From positions 53,248,473 to 53,312,472 of the forward strand of contig CM067592.1 of NCBI GenBank assembly GCA_034336665.1: DNA of 64,000 nt, in the 5' to 3' direction. The notes under the pieces were generated by a model. That model did not search any database and had not been told where the DNA came from. It was given only the letters and a program-made list of their open reading frames with translations. Positions within the stretch are counted from its first letter, which is position 1. The number at the start of each line of letters is the position of its first letter. Shown here piece after piece: positions 46,851-61,399 of this stretch. The position numbers and the translations under genes are program-made. The stretch comes from Luscinia megarhynchos. Lineage: Eukaryota > Chordata > Aves > Passeriformes > Turdidae.

Positions 46851-49317
46851 GCTCTATTATATGAATAGTTTGCTTGAAAAGGATATGCGGCAGTGGAACA
46901 TTCAAATCCCAACTGTCTAAGCTGAAATCATTGATGTGTATTATCTGCTGGCTGCTATCATTAACAAGGCAGCTTTAAAGGGACAATTCTTAAAGCCTGC
47001 ACAATTTCTTTGGGTAAAACTCTGAGGACGGCCTCTCTATCCTTTAGCTGAAAAAAGAAATCCTCTTGTGTGTGAACACATATAAAAAAATTGTCTCCTC
47101 TTGGTGGACTTTCACAGTCTTTGTCAGAGTTTCTTTGCTTGACTCATAATACCCTTTCTGTGCAAGGCTAAGACTATTTCTGAACATTTGCATAGAATGA
47201 TAATAAAGTCCTCTGGCTGATTAGTAGCAAGCAAGCCCTCCTTCCAAGTGTTCCATAGGTATCTGCTATTCCTTTCCTCATCCTCCTCCAAAGAAAGATT
47301 TTAGGAGAAAGCCTAATGTATTTTACCCAATGGTTTTGTAGGAATTGATGTGAGTGTACTGACCTACCATTTTATTTTAAGTAAGTTTTTATTTTCTGAC
47401 TCCTTGATTAATTTTTATTTTTGTGGGGAGGCAGGGAGGGAAGACAGAAGCTGGGACTTACTACTCTGACCTCCTCAACAAAATCTGATGCTGTAAACTG
47501 GTTACAATAAAATAGCCATATTTCCCTTTTGATGGTGTTTAAATGTTTTATCAGGAAAGAAAACTTCCATCTTGGTCCATTGCCCATTCAATACAATAAA
47601 TTTCAAATGATAGAATATGAAAGAAAAGAGGTCTTAAAGAAAACAATGATGATATTAAGACTAATTTATACTTTTTTTTCAGGTAAGGGTTGGACAAAAT
47701 GTAGAATTATTTTTATGGACTAATTAAGGTCTTTTAATTGCCACTGTCAGATGTTTATTTGATTGTAACTCTTCTGGTGTCTGGCTGGAAAACTGATATG
47801 GTTTCCTGGAAACAGAGGTATATCTTTAAGGAGGAACTCTACTACAAACTTCTGATAAAAATCTTATATTAAATACCTAAGTTCCACGAGTTCCAGAGTC
47901 ACTCAGCTTGGACAATCTACAATATAACCTGGAATGCCAAAGGTTTTTGCAAAAAAAAAAAAAATAAACTTCATGCATTAAAAATTGAACCAATCAAGAA
48001 AACAAAGAATCAGTATCTCTGTCCTGAATATGATAGTTTTTAAAATTGACATCTTATATTTCTCACTAATTAAAATAGTCATAATATTTTATTTTTTTAG
48101 CATCTTTAGAAATGAATTATTCCTAGAAGTATGATTCTCTGTATTATTTTCAATGTATTGTGACTATTAATCCTTGTGAATCAGTGGGAAAAAATAATTA
48201 TGCTGATGCTATAATGGCAGATATTGTGTGTAGTAAGACTACTTATTAGGCTGACAAAATTCCAAGCAGGAAGCATTGTACAAAACAGAGTTCTAGGAAA
48301 CATGATAGAAGATGAAGTTCAGCTCCAGGGAGTGGTCTGAAATGACCTCTCCTTGTTTTCAAACTCTGACCCTGAAATTAGATATGAGGAAATGCTGGTC
48401 CCAGACTGCAGAAGGACTTTGTTTCTGCCTAGAGCTCAGAAACCTGAGGAAAAAGAATGCATGAAACAATTTGGACAAATGGAGTAATAGTCTTCAGACT
48501 CAGCTCTCAAAATTAATTAAAATTTCCTCAAGGTTATTTGCTTCAAGTTTCTTTGCATAATCTCAGTTCTTATTATGTGGAGATGGAACACTGAAGTCCT
48601 GCTCAAAAAACCACGAGTGCTGGAAAAATTTCACTGAAAAAGTGTGTAGCATCAGTCCAGGGCTGTGATTTCAATAAAAGGATTTTCACCCTGGTGGAAC
48701 ATTGCTATGAGATTTGGTTATTTCCAACTGTGTGTTGGGTCAAAATGTGAGACTTCCACACTTGATAAACAGGGACAGTCTCAGTCTTGCAAAGCCTACA
48801 AGCTATCCTAATATTTTAAAATACAGCGAATGAAGCCACATTCTTAATTTTGCTAGCTGCAAATGGACTGAGCAATCAGTATGGTGGATTTACCTGCATA
48901 AATCAAAGGTAAATACACTTGATCTTGAGAAAATACACTCGAATTAAAACTACCAGGGATCTCTTTGTGGTCTGTCTTACACATTCACACTTGGAAATAC
49001 ACATGGGCTGCAAAAAAAGTAAAATTCTGCCTTTTCTTGCTTAGAGAGAGCTCCACTTTGCACTTCAGGCCTCTGAAATCAATGAGCTGTTTTTCATCGA
49101 TACCTCAAAGACTACGATTTCTTAAATTATATTTTAAGGAAGGAATATATAAGGAGTCTATTTTGATGCATTTTTGAAGACTACTTCAGTCAACAAAATA
49201 ATGCCCTTTCTAGCCATGTCAAGAGCATATATGGTTGGTCTTGACATAACAGATACAATCCTTAGATATGGAAAAAAGCCATTATTTTTTAAACCAGGAC
49301 CTTAATAAATGCTACAC
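46851..49317. other. Single-copy DNA, conserved-looking near 46860-47050
   Basis: No gene or named repeat. The part at 46860-47050 has a texture like conserved non-coding elements (for example ATCATTAACAAGGCAGCTTT and GGGACAATTCTTAAAGCCTG) with no repeat signs. This is an impression only. The remainder is AT-rich with A and T runs (for example near 47950-47964). Confidence 0.4.
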
Positions 49318-49341
49318 ACAACAACAACAACAACAACAACA
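49318..49341. repeat. (ACA)n trinucleotide microsatellite
   Basis: About eight uninterrupted ACA/CAA units follow a short CACACA stretch. Length variation is likely between individuals. Confidence 0.95.
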
Positions 49342-52300
49342 CCAAGAGAGAGAAAAAGAGATTAATGTTGACAATGTATTTTATTCTAATTTGTTACACT
49401 GCCTTTGATTAGTACTTTCCAAAGGTACAGTGGAGCATTTGACAGACGTGTGCGTGCCAGGGATGTGTCACAAACATTTTCTCTGTGATTAGCTGTTAAA
49501 GACTTACAAACATGCTACTTGTTAAGTCTGCACTCACCTTTATAACAGTAAAATAGTTCAATATCTTTCTCCAAGAATTAAGAGAATATGATTTAGATGT
49601 TTGCTAGAGGATCAGTAGCACTCAGGGAAAAAAAAAATCCTTGAAAATTCTGTAAGTGTAGCGAGAAAGAAAGAACATTAAGTTTTTATTAAAACAGATA
49701 AGAGTATTGCTATCAGTGCATCAGTTTCCTACTGCCTGCTGAATGAGAATTCAGGACTCTGTAAATGATACACCACCAGAAAAAGCCTCTGGATGCACAG
49801 CAAGAGCAAAATAACAGCTTCATTTTCCTGTAGAACTTAATTTTATGGAATATTTATTTAAGAAATGCAAAGCAATTAAAACACGTGAATGTGCTTGTAT
49901 GTGTGTGGACATGTGTATGGCCATGGCTGTTTAAAAAGATTCACTTTTTAAGCTGGTGTATACACTTTTGTATATCACACTTGTATATATCAAATTGCCC
50001 AAGAATTGAAAAAAAACAAACAACATGCTAGAGCTTTTAGTCTATTTTCTAAAGAGGTTTTTTTTTTTGTCCAAAATAATGAAAGCCCCAAGTTTTGAGG
50101 TTAACTATATGTGCGGAATGAAAAAATAGTGGCAGTCACCTCTTGTCTCATGTAACATCTCACTTTCTGTAGAGGAAACACTGGCCCGGGTTTTCATAAG
50201 GTGATTATATATATTGGATTTGCATTGAAATACAGACAGGGTAAAAGCTGGCAGAAGACATTTGTCCAACAAAAAACATCCCTTCTCTATACTTTCAGTG
50301 ACTTGCACAGTTTCCTCTCAGTCACTCTCAAGACAAAAATGAGACCCACTGTTTTGTGATTCTCACATGAGTTTTAACCCCATTCATAGTCATTTATATT
50401 TTAGCAAATATATTCACGTAGTGAAGTGTTTGCCTGCAGCAGCTCCCACTCTCATCCTTCTGATAAGAACTAAGGAGGAAAAAAATAGGCTAAGTGCCTC
50501 ACTTCTTTCCAGCCTCTAGTTGATTAGCTGTCTGGAGATAAGATGACGTATTTGGAAATACTTGGAACATTGACATTATTGGCATTGCAGATGGGAGAAG
50601 AAAGGTTTTGTTGCTGTCAGTCCAAGCCTATCCCTCACAGCACATCCCTCCCAGCAGCTGGGAGTTTAGGGCACCCGTGAGTGGTACACATACTTTCCTG
50701 AGGGCAGCCTGGCATGGGGATGTTATACTACCACCAGTTATAAATGTGACAGGAGGAAAGCAGAGATTCATAATCTGGGTTTAATCTAGCTGCAGTGAAA
50801 AGACCTTAGCATGAGTGTTCAGTCCTGCCCAGGCCTTTAAGGCCTTTACCAAAGTCTTATCCTTCATGCAGAGGGAACCATGAAATCTAAATGAGTGGCC
50901 CAGGATGCTCACCCTAAACAGTAGAATAATTACGTTTTTCCATAATAAATATATACCTGGCCTTTTTTTGCCCCCATTTGTGTCTTAATCCTAGAGACAA
51001 GTTTATAATTTCTATTTCTATAATTTCTATAATTTAACCCATTTTACTTGCATTTTCCCATTTCCTTTCACGGGGAGGCTTAGAAACATAAAGTGGGTTG
51101 CACTTGATCAGAAGAAGAAACATTACCCCTCTTCTCATTTGTGCATAAAAATCTTTCTTTTCACTCCATTCATTCCTCAATGGCTTTTCCTCTCTAGTTA
51201 TGCTCAGATGCTCTCCTCACTTTTCTTTATGTACATCTACATCTACATCCAAACACCAACAAAAATGCATATTAAACTGTGAGATCAAGAGTAAACCCTC
51301 AAGAGCTGACTGTAGGACTCAGGATTCCCCCTTGCTGCTTGCAAGTTTAGATGATTTGGTGTTGTGGAGGACTGTAACAGAATACAAGCAAAGCTGATCA
51401 GCCTTTTAAGGTTTCATTTAAAATTCAGAGCACTCAGGGGCCATGCATTCACAATGAGACAAAGCAGTAAGCACGAAGAATGCAAAATATATTAGTTTTC
51501 ATTTAATATCAGGGAAGTCACTACTCCTTTTTCATGAACTTGATCAGCAATTTTGTGTGCATTACTTTCAGAAAGTAATTTTTCGTATGAGTAGACTTTT
51601 GCCAATAAAATGTCACAATGACTAAAATGAGGACAGTAAAATATCTCTAGTTCTTTTTTTCACATAAAATTGCAATAGATTCAATAGTATATAATTACAG
51701 AGACTGAGAGAAATAGAGTGTAAAGCATATGAGTATGCCTTGTGCTGTTATAATAAAAGCTATTTAAGTCTTTATTTATTTCATTTTACTGCAAATATAT
51801 TAAAGGCATTAAATACTAGAATCAGGTAGGTCTGTAGGAACAATCACCAAAATCAGAGAGGATCACAAAACCTAACATACTGTCATGAAAGCTGTTAAGA
51901 CTGAGGGCACTTAAAAGAAACAGTAAATATTCAAATAGGTTTTGGGTACAGTTGGTTGATTTGCTAGTGTTAGCATCAAGTTGTGTGGATAAATCAGGAG
52001 TATTGGTTCCTGCTGGCTTTTAGACTGTGATCATTAACATCACTGTCAGGTGGTCTCTTTCCAGTCTGTGATAAATGCACCTTTGTGTATTGCCATTTAA
52101 AGAACAGTGCTGCTGTCATGTACAAAATGTATTTTCTTTGGGAAGTTATCCAGTCATGGAAAAATTTTAAAAACCCGTAAAAGGAGCAGTGGTCAAAGTT
52201 CATCATCCAGGCACAGAGTGTGATAATGGCATTTCTTCACTCCAGTTCATAACATCCAAGGGACAAAATAACAAAATTTTTTATGAAGATATATGTGACC

Positions 52301-54785
52301 TTGGTACCTTCCTGGGCTCATCAAAGAAATTCCATAATTGTCTCTGATAATGAGTACATCTTTCTATAGTTGCTGGTAAAAAAACCACACTTCCCCAGTT
52401 TCTACCTGAGAAGAACTTTCCTGAATGTTTCAATCTGCAGAACAAACTAAAAACCAAAGCCTGTTCACAGACCTGTTCAAGACACGTAATTAAACTGCAT
52501 CTGTGCCTAGGTGCACAACTCTGGGGTCACAGCTTACACAGCTTTGGGACTCTTCAGGTAAAGAAGCAATAAATGCCATGATAATAAACCTTGGTCTACA
52601 GCAGTCCTGCAAGGATAGTTGATACTAAAGTGGCCATGATAGAAAAATCTGCTGTGTAAAATCTACCACGAATGTTTTGAAAGGAAGTAAAACCTCAATA
52701 AATTCATTTTTTAAAAATGTGTTAAGCATATTCTTTCACAGACTTACATAATGAAAAGCTTTTTAAAAAAGTGAAACTAGTTTAAAATTAAGTCTGAACC
52801 TGAAGAACTACAGAGGAAGAAGTGACAGTTTACATAGATAATTTCCTCTCTCAGGCCATAGAAGCAGTGAACCGAAATACATTCACTGGAAGACATTGGG
52901 AATTTCACATAAAGAGCAGAAAATAGTATTCCCAAAGATCCTGACACACAACTAGTCCTTCAAAAACTGAAGATCCTTCTGTTCTAGCTCTTAAGCTTTT
53001 CAGCACTTTGTGTTTGATCTTAGGCCACTGACTTTGGACAGCAGTTTCAATCACTGTTCACATGCAAGTGACTTGATGCCAAGAACAACTTTGTTTGGCA
53101 GCAGGAGCTGACACATATGATTTAGTTCTCCTGCAGTATCACATGTGTCTTCCAAAAACTGTGGTTACAGACCGTAATAAAGATCTAACTGTTACAGCAT
53201 ATTAGTGAGGTAATATACAGTCCCTGACTAAAGGTCTGGAAAAAGATCCAAGCTTGGAGCTCTGGTTTTTATTCACATGCCTTTTTCTAGTAGCACATTT
53301 CACTCAGCTTTTGACAGACTTTATTGGTATCATTGTTTATTAGAGCTGCACGAATGCTAAAAACCAGTAAGATATTTTTAAGCAACTTCTGGGCAAAAAC
53401 AAGCAAGGGAGAAGAGGGAGTCTCAGTTGCCCTATGGTTATGGATCTCTGGGAGGACATGGGGCAACCATCTGGCTCTAAACTGTTCTGGGATGCTTAAA
53501 CATATACTCAAGAATATTTTAGGAAGATTTTAGTTTGCTGCCATTACATGCTCAAGAGAAGTGTACCTAAACATACCCAAATATTCTTTCAGAGTTCTTC
53601 TTTTTCATCCAGTCTAACTTCTTCCATCTTCTATGAAAGCACCAGTTCATGGTACTCCATTGTGGATATTATTATCTAGAAGTATGTAAATTTAGAAATA
53701 AAAACACTTAACACAAAGAATTAAGTCAACTTTATGTCTATTGTCTAGTACAGAATAACAAATTGCCCAAAAACAATCATCTGTGTACCTGGTTAGCTAT
53801 CAACCTCACAGCAGAGCCTCGCTCTTTAATTGGTAGAATGGTTACTTCATTAGCGCCTTAAAAACAATTTCTTATTTATCTTAATTTATTTTATCTGTAG
53901 TTTCCAGAAGTAATTTTGGGGTGAATTTACACATTCTTGTTGGAATTGAATGGTTACTATTGTCATTATTTAGGCAATGAGAGAAACCAACTACAGTCTT
54001 TCAATGCTTATTAAAATTTTCATAGATTATTGATTTTTCAGCTGTTTTATAAGTGTAATTTGGGAGGCTTGTGGAATTCATTCTTCTTTACTATACAAAC
54101 TGGTTTGAATAATAAAAATCTAGGGTTTTGGCAAAATAAAATGAAAGCAAAAGAAAATCTGAACAAGGTGTCTAAAGAGACTCCATCTGGCCTACTTTAT
54201 GGGAATTTTACTGTTACTATGAAATCAATATTTGAACGGAAAATTTGAAGCCTTAATCTTTGAGTAGAATATCTACATGAATGATACACTAGAAGAAAAT
54301 TCAAAAATTACCTTTTTTCTAATAAGTGCTAACACAAAGCCTCCCAAGAACATTATAAGTCAGTATCTCAAAAATTTTTATTTCTTAGTATCTTTGTCAT
54401 AGTAATAGCTTTCTCTAAATAATGTTAGTTGCTAGACAAGCAGAGAAGAAATTTCATTTCACTGATAATGAAGCAATCTTTAGCAAGATGTTAAAACATC
54501 CTTAGTGGCTACTGACATTTCTTGTGGTCCATCTGCTGTCTGTCCTTCCCCTTGGGACAAAAAGAGAATCCTTTTTATTAAATGTAAATCACTATTTAGA
54601 TGAACACTAAACAGATGAAGAGAAAAGCACTCTGGCAGCCCTCAAGCTTAGGGACTGCAAGTGTGCTCAACCACAGCCTAAAAACAATTTTCTGTTTTCC
54701 ACACCCCTTTGTGAATACTTAGCAAAGTGGGTGCCTTGATCTCCAACTAAGGAGGAAACACACACTGGTTTATGAAATGTGTATC
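49342..54785. other. Single-copy AT-rich non-coding DNA
   Basis: I see no gene or mobile element. Short local repeats such as (ACATCT)n near 51234-51248 and TTTCTATAA words near 51005-51035 occur. Overlapping frames at 53287-53533 on both strands are chance. Confidence 0.5.
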
Positions 54786-54801
54786 CACACACACACACAC
54801 A
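54786..54801. repeat. (AC)8 dinucleotide microsatellite
   Basis: About eight AC units are followed by a short ATAGATATAGATAG stretch. Confidence 0.95.
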
Positions 54802-55239
54802 TAGATATAGATAGTTACTATAATAATGTGCAGTCATATCTTCTGTCGCCTGTTTTATCTTTGTTTTAATCCCCTGGATACCAGTGGCAAGGAGAAATTT
54901 AAAATGGACTTACAAGAAGAAGAAGCAGGAAGGATGTAACAGTATGAGCAGATACTTTATGGAGACTGCCATGGGAAGGCTTCCCTGTGCCAGCTGTGGC
55001 TCAAAGACAAGGGACCTGGGGCTGTCAGATGTGTCTGTTGTGTCCAAGGATTGTTTGGTGTCCAAGTCTACAGAAAGCTTCTATGGGCTGTGCTTGGATC
55101 CATTCCACCCACAACAGCAGCTCTGATAGCCCCGTGTCCACCTTGCTTTTATGCCCCTTTTCCTAATCATTGTTAGATCCTTCTTCTCCACGACAAAGTT
55201 TAGTAAGATAAGTAGCTTTAAAATTACATTTTAATAAAA
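54802..55239. other. Single-copy non-coding DNA
   Basis: A plus-strand frame of 80 codons (54884-55126) contains a CASCG stretch but no recognisable domain and no strong splice sites. I do not call it a gene. Confidence 0.45.
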
Positions 55240-56080
55240 AATCATGGAATCGTGGAATCACAGAATAATTTGGGTTGGAAGGGACCTTAAAAGTCATTTA
55301 GTTCAACCCCTCTTCCACAGGCAAGGACACCTTCCATAAGACCTGGTTGTTCTGAACCCCATCCAACCTGGCCTTGGACACTTCCAGGGATGGGGCATCC
55401 ACAGCTTCTATGTGTGATATGTTCCACTGCCCTCAGAGTAAAGAATTTCTTCCTAACATCTTATCCAAGCCTACTCTCATTCAGCTTAAAGCCATTCCCC
55501 TTGTCCTGTCAAATATGCTCTTATAAAAAGTCACTCTCTGCATTTCTTGTGGCTGCCTTAAGGTAAGAGAAGTTGCTGCAAGGTCTCTCTGGACTCCTCT
55601 GCTCCAGGCTGAGAAGCCCCAACTCCCTCATCCTGTCTTCATAGGAAAGCTGCTCCAGCTCCCTCATCATCCTCATGGCCCTACTGTGGACTCCTTTCAT
55701 CAAGTCCACATCTTTCTTGTGCTGGAGACCCCAGAGCTAGATGCAGTGCTCCAGGGTGAGCCTTAAGAGAGCAGAGAGAGCGGAGGGGAAGAATCACCTC
55801 CCCTCAACCTGCTGCTCCTGCTGCTTTAATGCAGCCCTGAACGTGCTCGGTTTTCTGGACTGCAGGAGTGCCTTGCCACACCCTGTAAGGCTTTTCATCC
55901 ACAAACATCCCCAGGTGTTTCTCACCAAGGCTCCTCTAAATCCCTTCATGCCCCAGCCTGTATTTACTCTTGGGATTGCCCCAACCCAGGTGCAGGACTT
56001 TGCACTTGGCCGTGCTGAACTTCATGGTTTTCATGCAGACCTACCCCTCAAGCCTCCAGATGGCCTCGTGCAAATACTCA
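55240..56080 (-). mobile_element. CR1 LINE 3' part, minus strand
   Basis: The plus strand begins with the reverse-complemented CR1 terminus: ATCATGGAATCGTGGAATCA, then CAGAATAATTTGGGTTGGAA, then GGGACCTTAAAAGTCATTTA. Next come the standard 3' untranslated words CCAACCTGGCCTTGGACACT and TCCAGGGATGGGGCATCCAC, then CTCCAGGCTGAGAAGCCCCA. The right-hand end carries further CR1 words, including GCAGGACTTTGCACTTGGCC. About 840 bp remain and similarity fades near 56080. Open frames within it (55521-55709 and 55741-56091) are CR1-derived and not genes. Confidence 0.94.
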
Positions 56081-59000
56081 TAACAAGTTAATCACTAAAC
56101 TGTATTTTACTTTTCTAAATGTTGGTTAGGGTCTAAATCATTGGGCTTTTATGTGGGCATTTAACCACCAGTTTTTAACCATTGTTTTAAAGATTAAAAG
56201 GAGTAATAATTGTCTAAACTCCTACCTCGTATTAAATTAAATTCACAAACATTACAATAAGATTATCACTGAACACCATAACGTTCTTGCCACAAACCAA
56301 AACCAAATTACTTGAAACGTCAGTAAAATTTGCTCTAAGTCTACTGTTTCAGAATTGTGGAAAACACATGAAAATGCTTTCTGCACTTGGGCCTGCTCTC
56401 TCTGCCATCTTTCCTAGCAGGAGTGGGAGATTTTGAGAAACGGCAATAGATGAGTCTTAACCACCATCTCACAGCACATCTCAGACTCTTTCCTTTACTT
56501 GCACAGAACATATCCAAATGAATCTATTGCATAAAAACTGTTTGTATTGCACAGCAAACAGTAAATCAATAACAATGAAGTGCACTCTTTCTTGAAAATA
56601 TTGAATTTACTGAGCATAGACAGAAAGGCAGTGCAGAACTGCACAGCAGGCCCAGTTTTTCTTGGCATGTACATCTTTGATTGTGAATGTTAGTAAGCAA
56701 AGCCATTACCTCCAGAAATGGAGCAGGAGTAGGGCTGTGGCAGGACACCTTCCCTCCATGATGGAAAAACATCAAACATGAAACCTCATTAAAAAATATT
56801 TGGATGCTACTGACTATAATGATGATAGTACTCTCCTTCTGAATAAGATACTTAATAGATAAGTAAATTCATATTTGTTTTAGAAATCTGTATTTCCTGG
56901 ACTAGAAGCACTAACATTTTTTGCCTTTTCTGCTCTGAAGGGTTTTGGTAGCAATAAGCCTTGAGGATCCTTCCATGCTCCTTTTCATTGGCTAGTATCT
57001 AAAGTAGCAAAATTTTCTCATAGACTTCTCAGTCCTTAAACAACTTTCTTCAACATATTTGCATCAACACCTGAATGAGCACCATATTGTGGTCTTTAAA
57101 CAAATCCAAACACATATATAGTGTTTCCTGGTAAGAATGTAAAATTGGCTTAAAACAGGCTGTCCAAACCTCCATGATTTAGTACACTTCCTTAACTTTC
57201 GGGGCTCTTACCCTTAGCAGTAGCTCTGGCAAAACAGTAGTTCCCTTTTGGTCAGAAGCAAGGTATCACTTTTCTTCTGAGCTAACAAATCTGGAATTGA
57301 GATCTTTAAAGCACTATGATCAAGTAACCCTGAGGATTTGCACACATCCTCACAACTGTCAAATCCCTTCTGAGTTTGTATTCAGTCTTCAAACTCCAGG
57401 TTTGTACCTGAAACAATAATGTCTTTCTTCACATGTGTCTCATAGCCCGCTTTTGACAATGTTAAAAAACAGATTATGGTTGGTTTCAGCTTTCAGTAAA
57501 ATGCCCATGTATTAATGGGTGAACAAAAATAAGAAATGAAAATTCTTACATAAAGGAACTAGAGACACAATGTCCTCCTTTCTATTAATGTATTGGTATT
57601 GACTTTTTCTTAGCACTGAGACTAGGTATTCTTGTCTAGTTCTGAAAAATAAGCAAAAGTACATGTACTAGGAGTAGCTCACCTAAGAGCTATGTTGACT
57701 CTTATTGCCTTTCTAGTTACACAGACAGGGTTGTTTGTAAAAGCAAAATCTTCCCCTCTCTCTTTTTCTGTTTTTACTTCTTTGTCTTAATATTTCTAGT
57801 CTTCTTTCATTCTCCTATCCTCATTTTGGTTCACATTTCTCTCCAGCAAATTGCATCTAATAGGTCTTTTAAACGTGAGATTGAGGATTTCTGGTGAGAT
57901 ATGTCGACACTCTTGATATTCTGAGCTAAAATCCACACGAAGGTCAATGAGTGTAGGGCAGGGGGAGGGCAGCTCTCATCATACTGCCTATGTGAGGAGT
58001 GAGATCATGTTTCCATCAATCACCTAGTCAGAGTAACAGGCAAAATCTGAGAGGTTTGGGTTTATAATGCCAGATTCCTTGGCATTTATAATTTAGTTTG
58101 AGATTGATTTTTTTTTTTTCAACGTCACTAAAGCTATACAGGTAATTCCAGAGATGTGCAGGAAACACCTGAGCACATCTCTGCAGAACAGCAACTAAAA
58201 ATTCAGAATTTATTAGGCAAAATCTGATACTGTCATTAAAAAGCATTCTATCCCCTGTCATTTGGGTTAAGAGGGATACAAAGCACTAACCAGCTGTGTA
58301 GCTGCACTTGTAAATTCATCACAATGAACTAGACAACAAAGAATGGCTAAGAGGGAAAAATCAATGATTTTAAATCCTCAGCACATTTTGGTAACGTTTC
58401 TCAGTCATTAGCTAAAAAGATCCTATTTTACTGCTCCTTCTTCAGCCACCCATTCATTTTTATAAACCTTTCCCAGTTCCTGTACTTCACTGGTGCTGCT
58501 CAGCTAAACCTCTCCCCGTTCCAAGAGCATGGTTGCCCTGGCAGTGATGAGCTGATTGCTGGGCTGGAACTGGCACATTTTGAAAAAGCACTGCAGAGCT
58601 TCACCACTCACTCTTCCTCCAGGACCAATGACTACACCACAGCCTCCCCTGCCTCAGGAGACCCAGCAGTCTGAGGCTTCCAGCAGTCTCAGATGTTCTG
58701 CGTTTAGTAGGATGCTATAAAACTTTGCTGTGGTTTGATTAGAACCATAAAATCTACAGGCAACTATAAGGGAAAAAAATCTCCATCTATCACAGCTGGA
58801 GGAAAAGCCCTCCTGCTTCTGTTAGCTAAACAGATGAATTTTAAAACTGTATTTGTAATCAACTTGTCAAAGAATACCAGCTAATATCAGCTCCTTTTTT
58901 ATCATCTTGTTTGTAAGATGTACTGATGGATGCCACATGATCATTTTAAAGATATCAACATAAGTGCATGGGGTAAATATTGAAGATTTCAAAATAGTCT

Positions 59001-61399
59001 TAATTGCTAATAGAGAAACATTGTATCTTTTTCCTCAGCACTGTATACCAATTCCCATAGAAAAATAAATTCTGACACTCTTTCTCTCATGGAAAATGTA
59101 TTAGAAATATAGTATCTAATATAACCACAGTCTACATGCTTACTATGTGATTTATACTTAAAACTGTGAAATAATATTTATGTGCATGGACTAGTCTTTT
59201 TAAGAATACATGCATTAAACTCTGCACGTATTTTCTGTATGAAGAAAAATTCTTCAGTAATATTCTGGGGAATCAATTCCATATTAGTTACATATATGTA
59301 CAGTCTGATCTCCTCTTTCTTGATAAGAGAGCAAAGTTCCCAAAAGAAAGCCTACAATTCAAAAGTTTATGGAATTTTTTGTCACATATATTTTTCTTAT
59401 TTGGTGTGTTTGAAGATATTTCAAAGGCCATTTCTCCAACATAGGTCAAATGCTTTACAGTTTACTGGCATACTACTGTACGTAAAAGCCTTTTCTAAGA
59501 ATAGTACTTAAAGTATCTACAAGAGCATAAGGTTAAAGAGGAAAAGAGGATTTTTTTTTTTCAAATGAAGACTTCTTGGCAAAAAATTGAATACTTTGGG
59601 AAGACTATAATGACAGAGAAGTGACTACACTTGCACAAATGGTTTATTTCATAAAGAACCCACCTTCTACATGGGAACTATGGAAGTGGAAAAACTTCAA
59701 GAACTCATAGGAAAATATGGAGATCAAATACTCTGGAACAATTTTTCATCATAATGTTAACAATAGGAATTATCTGTTCTCTTTCTGCTAGCACTGATGA
59801 AATCTGTGTAATTCTTTCACCCCTGAGCAAAGAGCTGTTGAACATAAGCAGAGAAACGTTGAATCACACATAGATTTCTTTAATTGAATCAGTTCTATAC
59901 TCAAAGGACTTAGTTACAAATCTGTAAATCTTTCTGTAAAGCTCTCTGCAATTGGTGGATGACTGAAAACCTGGCTCCTAGTACACTAGTGGTAACTATG
60001 TCATTCACTCCAAAGACCTGTGAGCAAAATAAAGGCCAAATAAGTTTATACTTCAAAGTTTGTTTTTTTTGTTCTCATAGTAAGTAAAGAAAAGAGTAAT
60101 TAAAGTAAAGATTTTTTTAAAAGCAAATAATATCCTGTATTTTTCTAATGGTGCAAAAGAAATACAAGTGCTACGAGATATTAAAAAAAAAAAAATAAAA
60201 GGAGACCTTCATGCTTTTCTCCAATTACTATTCATTACAGTTTTAGGCACTTCTCTTTTTGCACCGTTTAGCTTTTGGCTGAAAAGAAGGGCTGACAGGA
60301 GAGAAGGGGAATGTCCCATTAGCTAAGTGTAAACCAAAAAGGTTCTGTGCACATAAATCTAATTCCTGGTACATTAAGTTCTATCCCAACCTGGAAATGG
60401 GTTCCTCTAAGTGTTGGCAAGCAGAACTGTTGAGCACATAATTTGATTAATATTGCATTAAAAGGCAAAGCCATTCATTCATGCAAAATGCAGTGAGGTC
60501 ACATTGCAGACCAGGTCACTTTAGACAAAGTTATTTTAAACTCACATCAGCTCTCCAATCCAAGCCACCAAGTGACCCACACACACCAGCACAGGGATAT
60601 GGAAATCTCTTAGGAATACTGAGAGACACCAAAAGAAATTGCTACCAAAGTACATGCAAAAGCCTCTTATTTAATATATGTCTGCAAAGAAAATCCCGAG
60701 AGGACAGAGGAAGAGTTTTTTGAGAAGGCAAGGTGGGTAATCTGGGACTTGTCAAGTATTCTTGCCTTTGAGCGACAGTGATTCTTGTGGCTTCCACAAA
60801 GTCTTTTAAGGCACTTCACTCCCAAGAGCTGCAATGGCCAAACCACAAACTCCACCTTAACTTGAATGCAGCAGCAAGAGGAGAATTTGCAAACAGGTTT
60901 CATAGACAGTTCACAGCTACAGATAGAACTGAAGGAAAAGAAGCAAAATCCTAATTTATTCAAAAATGTCAGAAAGGTACTTTTCAATAATCCCAGCAGC
61001 AGGAGAGGACAAAAATGGAGCCATGTTTCTAGCAGAAACAGTACTCCTTTGGCCTGGCACAACTATCCTAAAAGTGCTAAGCTAAGGGGTCTGACACTTT
61101 CATCAGAATCATGGATCCTGTTGCTTCTGGCATGTATTTTAGCAGCCATTTTCTGAAAGCAGAATTCAAGAGTAACACTTGCTCTTTCAAAAGACACACA
61201 GAAAGACTAAATTACTATCAGTACAATGAAAACAATAGTATTTTATAAAAAGAAAATGACACTGCGCCTCTTGCTGCCCCCCAGCATGTGGTTTGCCACA
61301 GCACAGCTGGTTAAAAGGATTTTATTAAGAGAGAATAAAAAAGCAGGACATTAAAAACTACTTCATGACAACAGGGAACATTAATAATAAATCCTATAC
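56081..61399. other. Single-copy AT-rich DNA with a conserved-looking part near 60290-60560
   Basis: No gene or named repeat is seen. At about 60290-60560 the sequence looks like conserved non-coding DNA (for example TTTGATTAATATTGCATTAA followed by AAGGCAAAGCCATTCATTCA). A 96-codon plus-strand frame at 60866-61156 ends in a hydrophobic stretch (WILLLLACILAAIF), like a tail anchor. It starts right after a stop codon and has no other support. A-runs lie near 60183-60195. Confidence 0.4.

Noticed and set aside
55741..56091. 116-codon plus-strand frame
   Set aside because: It lies antisense within a CR1 copy.
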